Origin: Bradyrhizobium sp. B124
GTDB taxonomy: Bacteria; Pseudomonadota; Alphaproteobacteria; Rhizobiales; Xanthobacteraceae
DNA: 64,000 nt
Direction of reading: 5' to 3'
NCBI RefSeq assembly: GCF_038967635.1
Contig: NZ_CP152413.1
Location: forward strand, 2,108,001 to 2,172,000
A model generated the notes under the pieces. That model made no database searches. It was not told the DNA's origin and saw nothing but the letters and a program-made list of their open reading frames with translations. The position numbers and the translations under genes were made by a program. Shown here in pieces: positions 27,581-36,169 of the stretch (the stretch's first letter is position 1; each line of letters begins with the position of its first letter).

Positions 27581-28837
27581 ATGCTGCAGTTGCAATCGGC
27601 GTTCGGCGTGGTGGCGTTGCTCGTGATCGCCTGGGCGTTGAGCGAGAATCGCCTGAAGGTGTCGCTGCGGCAGGCGGCGATCGGACTCGTCGTCACGATC
27701 GTCACCGCGCTGTTGCTGATCAAGGTGCCGCTGGTGACGCAGGCCTTCGGGGCGATCAACGATGCCGTCGGCACCATCGCGGCCGCGACGCGCGCCGGCA
27801 CCGCCTTCGTGTTCGGTTATGTCGGCGGCGGTCCGGCGCCGTTCGATCCCAAGGCGCCGGGCTCGGATTTCATCCTCGCCTTCCAGGCACTGCCGATCGT
27901 GCTGGTGATGAGCGTGCTGACGACGCTGTTGTTCTATTGGCGCGTGCTGCCGCCTGTGGTGCGCGGCATGGCCTGGATTCTGGAGCGCACGCTCGGCGTC
28001 GGCGGCGCGGTCGGGCTTTCGACCGCGGCCAATATCTTCCTCGGCATGGTGGAAGCCCCACTCTTCATCCGCCCCTATCTGGCGCAGCTCACGCGCAGCG
28101 AATTGTTTCTGGTGATGACCGGCGGCATGGCCGGGATCGCCGGCACCGTGCTGGTGCTGTATGCGACGCTGCTCGCGCCGCTGATATCAGATGCGGCCGC
28201 GCATTTCGTTATCGCCTCGGTGCTCGGCGCGCCGGCCGCGATCCTGGTCAGCCTGATCATGGTGCCGGAAACGTCGGACCAGCGCACCGGCGGGTCGCTC
28301 GACGATCCCGATGTTCAGGTGTCCTCGACGATGGACGCGATCGTGAAGGGCACCGCCGCCGGGCTCGAGCTGCTGATGAACATCATCGCGATGCTGCTGG
28401 TGCTGGTCGCGCTGGTGTATCTCGTGAACGCGATCATCGGCCTGCTTCCGGAAATCGGCGGCGCCAAGATCTCGCTGCAACGCTTGCTCGGCTACGTCAT
28501 GGCGCCGGTGTGCTGGCTGATGGGCCTGCCATGGTCGCAGGCGATCACGGCGGGAAGCCTGATGGGCACCAAGACCGTGCTGAACGAGCTGATCGCCTAT
28601 GTCGACCTTTCGAAGCTCGGCCCCGACGCGCTCGATCCGCGCTCGCGGCTGATCATGCTCTACGCGATGTGCGGTTTTGCCAACTTCGCGAGCCTCGGCA
28701 TCATGATCGGCGGCCTCGGCATCATGGCGCCGGAGCGGCGCGACGAGATCAACGCGCTCGGGCTGAAGTCGGTCGTCTCCGGCACGCTGACGACGTGCCT
28801 GATGGGCGCGATCGTGGGGATGATGACAGCGCCGTAG
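27581..28837 (+). CDS. Concentrative nucleoside transporter (NupC-like, CNT family)
   Basis: 418-residue inner-membrane symporter. GTAFVFGYVGGG (about 72-83), FQALPIVLVMSVLTTLLFYW, STAANIFLGMVEAPLFIRPYL (about 147-167), GSLMGTKTVLNELIAY and CGFANFASLGIMIGG are the conserved CNT blocks that form nucleoside and cation sites. ATG 27581 is preferred over a GTG one codon upstream. It imports nucleosides with H+ or Na+. Confidence 0.88.
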   Translation: MLQLQSAFGVVALLVIAWALSENRLKVSLRQAAIGLVVTIVTALLLIKVPLVTQAFGAINDAVGTIAAATRAGTAFVFGYVGGGPAPFDPKAPGSDFILAFQALPIVLVMSVLTTLLFYWRVLPPVVRGMAWILERTLGVGGAVGLSTAANIFLGMVEAPLFIRPYLAQLTRSELFLVMTGGMAGIAGTVLVLYATLLAPLISDAAAHFVIASVLGAPAAILVSLIMVPETSDQRTGGSLDDPDVQVSSTMDAIVKGTAAGLELLMNIIAMLLVLVALVYLVNAIIGLLPEIGGAKISLQRLLGYVMAPVCWLMGLPWSQAITAGSLMGTKTVLNELIAYVDLSKLGPDALDPRSRLIMLYAMCGFANFASLGIMIGGLGIMAPERRDEINALGLKSVVSGTLTTCLMGAIVGMMTAP

Positions 28838-28918
28838 CCCGGATGAAGCGCAGCGCGATCCGGGGCAGTGCTGACCGTGTGCGCGAATCCCGGATTTCGC
28901 TTGCTCTATCCGGGCTAC
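28834..28918. repeat. Extragenic palindromic repeat, 'GTAGCCCGGATGA' family
   Basis: Left arm GTAGCCCGGATGAAGCGCAG and right arm CTTGCTCTATCCGGGCTAC frame a short loop. Same family as 62674-62745. It lies between convergent genes. Confidence 0.7.
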
Positions 28919-28941
28919 AAAACCGGCGTGACGACGGTTTC

Positions 28942-29520
28942 CTACGCCTTCAGCTCCACCGTCTTGAACTCGGCCGGCAGGATCACTTCCAGCAGTTCGA
29001 CGTCGTCGGAGTAATCCAAAATCATGTGCCGGATGCGCGGCGGCTGGGTCCAGGCGCTGCCTTCCCTCATCAGCGTCTCGCCCTCGCCTTCCATGTAGGT
29101 CTTCACCCAGCCCTTGAGCACATAGACCATCTGGAACTCGACGTCGTGGAAATGCAGTTTCGACACTTCATCCGGATTGCACGGTCCCCGCAGCCGGATG
29201 ACATGCGCCTGCGCGAGACCATGGGATGCTGCTGATATGCCGAGGTCGCGGTACTTGGCGTAGGCACGCAGCCCGTCGGCCTTGAAATCCTCTTCGCGGT
29301 GATGGCTGATGGCGACGCGCTGTTTCGGCCGCGCCTTGCTTGCTGCCTTGGTCGCTGCCTTCGGCACGCTCTTCTTGGCCGCGGTGACGCGGCCCTTGGA
29401 CTTGATGGTCTTGCGCGCGGACGATTTCGCGGACGATTTCTTGGCGCCGGCGCCAAGCCCCGACCATTTCTTCTTCACCGCGGTCTTGGCTGCGGATCTC
29501 GATGCCGTCTTCTTGGCCAT
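28942..29520 (-). CDS. Cupin-domain protein with Lys/Ala-rich histone H1-like N-terminal tail
   Basis: 192-residue protein. Residues 1-70 are low-complexity KKTASRS/AAKKSV/KAASKARPK repeats rich in Lys, Ala and Ser, resembling bacterial histone H1-like tails. Residues about 100-190 form a cupin: HFHDVEFQMVYVLKGWVKTY gives the two-His/Glu-type metal motif and PPRIRHMIL the second. Start set at ATG 29520 since GGGAGGCGA precedes it; upstream in-frame sequence has no such site and looks non-coding. The cupin alone suggests a dioxygenase or isomerase; the tail suggests nucleic-acid binding. Confidence 0.75.
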   Translation of the reverse strand: MAKKTASRSAAKTAVKKKWSGLGAGAKKSSAKSSARKTIKSKGRVTAAKKSVPKAATKAASKARPKQRVAISHHREEDFKADGLRAYAKYRDLGISAASHGLAQAHVIRLRGPCNPDEVSKLHFHDVEFQMVYVLKGWVKTYMEGEGETLMREGSAWTQPPRIRHMILDYSDDVELLEVILPAEFKTVELKA

Positions 29521-29618
29521 TGTTCGCCTCCCGTCTTTTTGTGACGGGCGAAGGCTAACACAAGTCGCGCCGCGCGAGGTGGGCAAAGGCGCAGGCCGCG
29601 CCTCGCCCGCTTTGCGGA

Positions 29619-29909
29619 TCAATGCAGCCGGAACACGCCGTCGACGGCGCGCAGTTCGGCCGGCTTGACCAGCTTGGAATGCGCCACCGTCACCGAGAAC
29701 AGCGGGCCTTCGAGCTTTTCCTCCCAGAAGGCGAGGAAATCCCGCAGCGCCGGAAATTTCGGAAACAGGTCGTAGTTCTGCCAGACATAGGTTTGCAGCA
29801 ACGAGGGATGGTCCGGCATCCGATACAGGATTTGCGCCGTCGTCAGTCCATACCCCAGCAACTGCTTCCGGAAATCGTCGGAAACAACCCCACCAACTCG
29901 CGAGACCAT
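29619..29909 (-). CDS. usg: Usg family protein
   Basis: 96-residue protein of the alphaproteobacterial Usg family, originally noted beside trp genes; function unknown. DDFRKQLLGYGLTTAQILYR (about 11-30) and MPDHPSLLQTYVWQNYDLFPKFP (residues about 31-53) are the family core, with EGPLFSVTVAHSKL near the end. AGGAGG-type ribosome site before ATG. It lies 98 bp upstream of the cupin gene on the same strand. Confidence 0.85.
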   Translation of the reverse strand: MVSRVGGVVSDDFRKQLLGYGLTTAQILYRMPDHPSLLQTYVWQNYDLFPKFPALRDFLAFWEEKLEGPLFSVTVAHSKLVKPAELRAVDGVFRLH

Positions 29910-30187
29910 GCCAACCTCCTGTGACGGAGCGCATTCACATGGCGGCCGACCCCCGCCGGACCACCGGCAATGGATGCGCTCACATGATACAAATGTGACG
30001 CACGCGACTAACCCATCTCAAGCCTAAATGTTTAATAGGTTGTTGAAATTTCTTACGTTAGCAGCAGCTTACCGCATCTGCTAATAGCCCCGGCGACCCC
30101 TGCCGGGCGGCATTAAGGATGCCGAAATGATCTCGAAATGAACCTGGCAGCCGCCATTCGCGAGTGCCAATTTTTCTGCTAGAGCCA
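29910..30187. other. Intergenic stretch upstream of groES, no gene seen
   Basis: Non-coding region between usg and the groESL promoter. It contains repeated GAGCGCATTCACATG / GATGCGCTCACATG segments, a locally AT-rich part around 30020-30060, a CIRCE-geometry dyad at 30058-30084 and a GCCCCGGCG...GCCGGGCGGC hairpin. No tRNA or known small RNA recognised. Confidence 0.5.
30058..30084. promoter_or_regulatory. Degenerate CIRCE-like dyad
   Basis: TTAGCAG-N13-CTGCTAA, total 27 bp, the same 9-9-9 geometry as CIRCE and identical to it at the outer six bases of each arm (TTAGCA / TGCTAA). The inner three bases of each arm differ. It may be a weak HrcA site or a separate regulator's operator. Confidence 0.3.
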
Positions 30188-30216
30188 CTTGCCCGCCGCC
30201 CAGGCTTGGCCTATCT
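30188..30216 (+). promoter_or_regulatory. groESL promoter, RpoH-like with sigma70 overlap
   Basis: CTTGCC, 17-bp spacer, CTATCT. With the preceding C the -10 reads CCTATCT, fitting the alphaproteobacterial RpoH pattern CTTG-N17/18-CYTATNT; it is also a passable sigma70 promoter. Start predicted near 30223, just before the CIRCE element. Confidence 0.55.
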
Positions 30217-30230
30217 CCTGCGCAGTCGGC

Positions 30231-30257
30231 CTGGCACTCGCCGGGCTGGACTGCTAA
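30231..30257. promoter_or_regulatory. CIRCE element (HrcA operator)
   Basis: CTGGCACTC-N9-GACTGCTAA against the consensus TTAGCACTC-N9-GAGTGCTAA: 15 of 18 arm positions match with exact spacing. It lies 45 bp upstream of the groES start, immediately downstream of the promoter, as expected for heat-shock repression by HrcA. Confidence 0.85.
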
Positions 30258-30301
30258 CGCTCCAAAAATCTATAGCATCCGCAAACGTTTAGGAGGACTG
30301 C

Positions 30302-32315
<2,014 letters not shown>

Positions 32316-32345
32316 GTCCGGCCTCTCAGGCAAACTACGAAATGC

Positions 32346-32379
32346 AAAACCCCGGCAGCGATGCCGGGGTTTTTGTTTT
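32346..32379 (+). terminator. Rho-independent terminator of groESL
   Basis: Stem CCCCGGCA-GCGA-TGCCGGGG flanked by A4 and followed by TTTTTGTTTT, 30 bp after the groEL stop. It ends only 20 bp before the first possible start of the downstream nucleosidase gene. Confidence 0.92.
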
Positions 32380-32399
32380 GGGGGTTGTCCTAGAACTAA

Positions 32400-33638
32400 A
32401 TGAGGATGTCACTCGATTGGCAATCGGGCCTGATTCGCTATACTAACGCTGTAGTTGCATGCATTTCATCAGACGATTTTATTCGCGGGGCAGACTTGGC
32501 AATTGGCTTCTCCAAACTACTGAGTGCAGTGAAGCCGCGAGATCGCACGGATCAGTATTTAATTTTAGCGGCGATGCACTCACTAGGTGCAGCCGTCACA
32601 TCGGTAACTGTCAAAGAGATTAATCAAGTTCTCAAGCTACACCTCGGTAGCAAAATTCCGCAGAACGTAAGCGCTGCCCTCCGAAAATATACCGCTTACG
32701 TGGAACCATCTGAACCGGGGCCCCCCTTCCGGTGGCGATTGAAGCAAGAGGGGACCGTACGCCTTAGAGCGCTAAGCGACCTCGAACTTGTCGAAGTAGA
32801 ACTCGACAATGCATTTAAGACAGACATCGGCATCATCTGTGCCCTTGAACAACCTGAACTAGAAGCTGTGCAAGAGGCTTTGGGGGGAAGTAATCGCTGG
32901 AGAGAGATCGGCGACTCCCGTTACGCTCACGTCTATAGGGAAACAGAACTCGTAACACTGTCCGGAAAATCCCTTCGTGTCGTTGCAACAGCATCAACTT
33001 CTATGGGATTGACTGCCGCGGCCATCGCGACCACGCAGCTGATTGTTCAATTTAGACCGCGCCTTGTCGCAATGGTTGGAATTGCTGCTGGTACGAGGTC
33101 TGGCAACAAGGAGTTTGGCGACGTTCTCGTCGCAGATCCGAGCGTAGACTACAATTCCGGAAAAGTAGTCGATGTTGGAGGTATCCGGGAGTTTCTGCCC
33201 GACCCTTATCCGATCGGAATAAATGCGCGCCTTAGAAGCGTTCTTCGGCGTTACGCAAGCCGAAAGGGCGTCTTTGACGATATCCGTAAACGATGGCGCG
33301 GGCCGACTCCTCGAAATGCCAATCGACTACACATGGGTCCGCTGGGAGCTGCCGACCAGGTCATTGATGATCCCAATCGAATACTGGAGATAACCAGGAA
33401 CTGGAGAAAGCTTGTTGGCGTGGAGATGGAGACGTACGCGGTTTATCGCGCTTGTCACGAGTCCCCAACGCCGCGGCCCCGAATGGTTTCCTTCAAGTCG
33501 GTATGTGATTTTGCTGCTGAGAAAACAGATTCTTGGCAAGCCTATGCAGCATTCTTTGCCGCACACTTCACGATCGATTTTTTCCGAAGCGAGTGGGATG
33601 CCCTCTGGCCGACAATGCCCGTTGAAGAGGAGAGTTAA
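32400..33638 (+). CDS. Winged-helix-like domain fused to PNP/MTAN-type nucleosidase, probable conflict effector
   Basis: Up to 412 residues. Residues about 40-135 resemble a winged helix (TDQYLILAAMHSLG, TVKEINQVLKLHLG, then WRLKQEGTVRL). Residues about 145-400 are a nucleoside phosphorylase superfamily domain: TDIGIICALEQPELEAVQ, VGIAAGTRSGNKEFGDVLVA, VGVEMETYA (ribose/base site Met-Glu) and SVCDFAAEKTDSWQAYAAFF (catalytic Asp). The last block is the variant seen in NLR-like and Avs-like immune effectors, where the enzyme depletes nucleotides; that role is inferred here. Base composition is clearly lower in GC than both flanks, implying transfer. No ribosome site precedes ATG 32400, and a promoter-like sequence lies inside the frame, so the real start may be TTG 32496 (GGGG 5 bp upstream). 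Confidence 0.75.
   Translation: MRMSLDWQSGLIRYTNAVVACISSDDFIRGADLAIGFSKLLSAVKPRDRTDQYLILAAMHSLGAAVTSVTVKEINQVLKLHLGSKIPQNVSAALRKYTAYVEPSEPGPPFRWRLKQEGTVRLRALSDLELVEVELDNAFKTDIGIICALEQPELEAVQEALGGSNRWREIGDSRYAHVYRETELVTLSGKSLRVVATASTSMGLTAAAIATTQLIVQFRPRLVAMVGIAAGTRSGNKEFGDVLVADPSVDYNSGKVVDVGGIREFLPDPYPIGINARLRSVLRRYASRKGVFDDIRKRWRGPTPRNANRLHMGPLGAADQVIDDPNRILEITRNWRKLVGVEMETYAVYRACHESPTPRPRMVSFKSVCDFAAEKTDSWQAYAAFFAAHFTIDFFRSEWDALWPTMPVEEES
32417..32444 (+). promoter_or_regulatory. Sigma70-like promoter overlapping the 5' end of the nucleosidase frame
   Basis: TTGGCA, 16-bp spacer, TATACT: 5 of 6 matches in each box. It is the best promoter between the groEL terminator and the two-gene insert. 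If used, transcription starts near 32451 and translation must begin downstream, for example at TTG 32496 or GTG 32529. Confidence 0.45.
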
Positions 33639-34286
33639 GTGAAAACGAAAATGCCAGATAATAACCCTGAAATCACCGCGATGGGGAATGTCTACGCCGC
33701 ACTGAGGACTCTTGATGCTGAGGCTCAACTTCGTGTCCTTAGATATTGCGCAGAAATGCTGGGGTTGAACCGTGAGATCAACCTCACGCGCCATCCGGTC
33801 GCCGACGATCACGACGAGCCCGTCTCGGACGACTCATCAACGATTGAACCTAAGGCCATGCCAGCCGATACCGCGTCCGCCGACAATGGAGAGAGCATCA
33901 ATACCGTCGCATTCAAGTGGATGAGACGTTCCGCGTTTTCAGAAAAGGACCTCGAGCAATTCTTCAGCCTCGGCATCGATGAAATCGATTTGGTTGCCAA
34001 ATCCGTTCCGGGGAATGGGAAAAAGGAGCGGATGAGAAGTGTCCTTTTGTTGAAGGGAATTGCTGCTTATTTAGGTACTGGAACGCCGCGCATCTCGTAT
34101 GAACAACTAAAGGAAGCTTGCCTCCACTACGACGCCTACGATGGAACCAACTACGCAAAGCACATAAAATCCTTTGCCGCCGAAGCTGGTGGCTCCAAAG
34201 CGGCCGGCTACACACTAACAGCACGAGGACTGACGTCAGCGACAGAGCTACTCAAGAGTATGATGGGCAACAAGAGCAAAACATAA
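33639..34286 (+). CDS. Partner protein of the nucleosidase, C-terminal winged-helix-like domain
   Basis: 215 residues, start GTG 33639 directly after the nucleosidase stop, with AGGAG 6 bp upstream inside the preceding gene, so tightly coupled. Residues 10-45 hold a helical segment YAALRTLDAEAQLRVLRYCAE-type (family-like 'L..eaq.RVL' pattern), 45-88 an acidic linker, and 90-210 a domain whose second half (ERMRSVLLLKGIAAYLGTGT, ISYEQLKEACLHYD, GTNYAKHIKS, GYTLTARGL) lines up with the N-terminal domain of the nucleosidase. Probably a sensor or regulator that docks on the effector by like-with-like contact. Function unproven. Same low GC as its neighbour. Confidence 0.7.
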   Translation: MKTKMPDNNPEITAMGNVYAALRTLDAEAQLRVLRYCAEMLGLNREINLTRHPVADDHDEPVSDDSSTIEPKAMPADTASADNGESINTVAFKWMRRSAFSEKDLEQFFSLGIDEIDLVAKSVPGNGKKERMRSVLLLKGIAAYLGTGTPRISYEQLKEACLHYDAYDGTNYAKHIKSFAAEAGGSKAAGYTLTARGLTSATELLKSMMGNKSKT

Positions 34287-34306
34287 CGATACATTGTTGG
34301 CCCCAA

Positions 34307-34326
34307 GCCCCGTATGTCGTCGGGGT
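34307..34326 (-). terminator. Possible bidirectional terminator hairpin
   Basis: CCCCG and CGGGG arms with a short loop in the 40-bp gap between convergent genes, just after the DUF3313 gene stop on the minus strand. The U-tract is poor, so this is weak. Confidence 0.35.
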
Positions 34327-35229
34327 TCACTCCACCTTCGCCGCAACCGGTCCCTTGTCGGTCCAATCCGGCGGCACGCCGGCGCTGTCGCCGACCATGC
34401 CGACGAGGCCCGGTGCGCGTCCGAACGCCTCGCAGGCCGGATATTTCGGCGCACCGCCGAGCAAGAAACCCAGCCGCTGCATCGAGGGCATCGATGGCAC
34501 GCCGCCGAAGGGCGTCACGCCGGTGACCAGCATCTGGCTGAAATCGCCGCCGAACGATGCCGCAAGGCCGTACGCATCGCCCTCCTCCGACATCCGCCCG
34601 TTGTCGAAGGCATTGGCCGCGCGGCCCCAGACCATCGCCGCCTTCTGCTGTCCGGCCGGATCGCGCGCCTCGGCTTCAAGCGACAGGCTGCCGAGCCCCA
34701 CCGGAATGCGCGGAACGGGTACCGGCACACCGGGCAGCAGAATCGTCTTCGCCACCGACACACCCTTGGAGACGCCGACCGCGGTCGGATCGGTCGGCAC
34801 CACATGCGTGATGACGGCGTGAACGGTCAGGTCGGCGGGCTCCGACGCAACCACGTAGAAGCGTTCGCTGAGGCCCGCACACAATGCACGGTCGGCGGCG
34901 TTGGTGACGAGCCTGCGCTGTGCAGCCGTGAAGGGCACTGCCGTTCCGTCAGAGAACACGGTGGGCACGATCCTGATCGTCTTCGCCGCCAGCACCTCGT
35001 CCTTGCTCACCCGCAGCTTCGAACGGGTCAACATCCCGTCCGATTGCTCCATGTTGTCGTAGGAGCGGAGTGAACCGGCCTGATCCAGCGTCGCCGTCGC
35101 GCAGCCCGAGACCAAAAGGCCGAGCAGGCTCGCCGCCGCCCAGCCGCGGAAGAGTGCCCCCCGCCCGCTGACGAACCCATTTGCCGCCGGAATCCGTTTG
35201 ATCCGGCATACGCGCGAACAGGTTGTCAT
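34327..35229 (-). CDS. DUF3313 family lipoprotein
   Basis: 300 residues. N-terminal basic stretch, hydrophobic segment AAASLLGLLVSGCATA (about 31-46) with lipobox LVSGC, then the DUF3313 domain (SKLRVSKDEVLAAKTIRIVPT onward). Members are periplasmic or outer-membrane lipoproteins of unknown role. The C-terminal MPSMQRLGFLLGGAPKYPACEAFG region is extra. Its start lies 16 bp from paired TTACAC-type dyads, so it is very likely repressed by the divergent TetR protein. Confidence 0.8.
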   Translation of the reverse strand: MTTCSRVCRIKRIPAANGFVSGRGALFRGWAAASLLGLLVSGCATATLDQAGSLRSYDNMEQSDGMLTRSKLRVSKDEVLAAKTIRIVPTVFSDGTAVPFTAAQRRLVTNAADRALCAGLSERFYVVASEPADLTVHAVITHVVPTDPTAVGVSKGVSVAKTILLPGVPVPVPRIPVGLGSLSLEAEARDPAGQQKAAMVWGRAANAFDNGRMSEEGDAYGLAASFGGDFSQMLVTGVTPFGGVPSMPSMQRLGFLLGGAPKYPACEAFGRAPGLVGMVGDSAGVPPDWTDKGPVAAKVE

Positions 35230-35244
35230 TGCGGCCCCACTGAC

Positions 35245-35277
35245 TTACACTAAGTGTAAATATTACACTCGGTGTAA
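35245..35277. promoter_or_regulatory. Tandem TetR-type operators
   Basis: TTACACT-A-AGTGTAA at 35245-35259 and TTACAC-TCG-GTGTAA at 35263-35277, perfect dyads with centres 18 bp apart, 16-48 bp upstream of the DUF3313 start and about 155 bp upstream of the TetR gene. Confidence 0.75.
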
Positions 35278-35432
35278 TTATCGTGTTGGGCGGTTTTATG
35301 GCGTGACCGCGGGCTGCGACCGGAAGACGCATACCCAACGGCGCCGCTTCGCGCGTTGACGCCGACGGCCGCGCGAACCCGAGGCCACCAAGTGATTTTG
35401 CCCTGATTGCCTGTTGATGAGAGAAGCGGCCG

Positions 35433-36044
35433 ATGCCGGAGACACTGACGAAAACCCAGCGGCCTGCAAAAACCGAAGGCCTGCGCGAGCGAAATCGTCG
35501 AGAGACGCTGCAACGCATCACCGATGTCGGCATGGAGCTGTTTCTGGCTAACGGCTTTGATGCGACGACGCTGGATGAGATCGCGGCGGCTGCCGGCATC
35601 TCGCGCAGGACCTTTTTCTACTATTTCAGGAGCAAGGACGACATCCTGCTCGCGCATGTCGCCGGCTATGACGACGCGCTCAGGGCATCGATCCGCGACC
35701 ACGCCTCCGCCGGTACGCCGATCGACGTCGTCCGCGAGGCCTTGCTGGACGTGTGCGCCCGCTTCCAGACGTCGCGAACGGTTGCGATTTCACGCCTGAT
35801 CCGCGAGAGCGAAGTGCTGAGCTCCCGGAAGCACCGCAACGATCTGCATCGGGAGCAGGTCGTCTACGAGACGCTGTGCGAATTGTGGCCGGGCAAGGAC
35901 CGCCGCGACCGCCTCCGTCTTGTCGCGATGGCCGCGAGCGGCGCCCTGCGCATCGCGGTCGACGCCTGGCTCGAGCAAGGCGGCAAGCGCCAGCTCACCA
36001 AATACGTCGAGGACGCCTTCGCCAATCTGAAGGCCGCGATCTGA
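35433..36044 (+). CDS. TetR family transcriptional regulator
   Basis: 203 residues. HTH region RITDVGMELFLANGFDATTLDEIAAAAGISRRTFFYYFRSKDDI spans about residues 28-72, in the usual TetR pattern; the C-terminal half is an all-helical ligand and dimer domain (TetR_C_ AcrR-like). Divergent from the DUF3313 lipoprotein gene with two dyads in between, so probably controls it and itself. Confidence 0.9.
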   Translation: MPETLTKTQRPAKTEGLRERNRRETLQRITDVGMELFLANGFDATTLDEIAAAAGISRRTFFYYFRSKDDILLAHVAGYDDALRASIRDHASAGTPIDVVREALLDVCARFQTSRTVAISRLIRESEVLSSRKHRNDLHREQVVYETLCELWPGKDRRDRLRLVAMAASGALRIAVDAWLEQGGKRQLTKYVEDAFANLKAAI

Positions 36045-36048
36045 TTCC

Positions 36049-36088
36049 CGTCATTCCGGGGCGCGCGCAGCGCGAGCCCGGAATGACG
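36049..36088. repeat. Short 'CGTCATTCC' palindrome
   Basis: CGTCATTCCGGGGCGCGC and GCGCGAGCCCGGAATGACG arms immediately after the TetR stop. Between convergent genes. Confidence 0.7.
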
Positions 36089-36129
36089 AAAGATAGATTT
36101 CCGCGCCGCTGGCCGAGCAACGCCGCTTC

Positions 36130-36162
36130 CAAAAAGCGAAGGGCCGCCCGTGGGCGGCCCTT
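36130..36162 (-). terminator. Rho-independent terminator of the slipin gene
   Basis: On the minus strand GGGCCGCCC-ACG-GGGCGGCCC followed by TTCGCTTTTT, 8 bp after the slipin stop codon. Confidence 0.85.
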
Positions 36163-36169
36163 CCTGTCT

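Noticed and set aside
29521..29934. Longer N-terminus for the cupin protein (138 extra residues)
   Set aside because: The extension overlaps the whole usg gene and has Arg/Gly-rich shadow composition; ATG 29520 has a good ribosome site.
30205..30221. Sigma54 element TGGCCT-N5-CTGC before groES
   Set aside because: Spacing is right but three core bases differ, and the same bases are better explained by the RpoH/sigma70-like promoter plus CIRCE.
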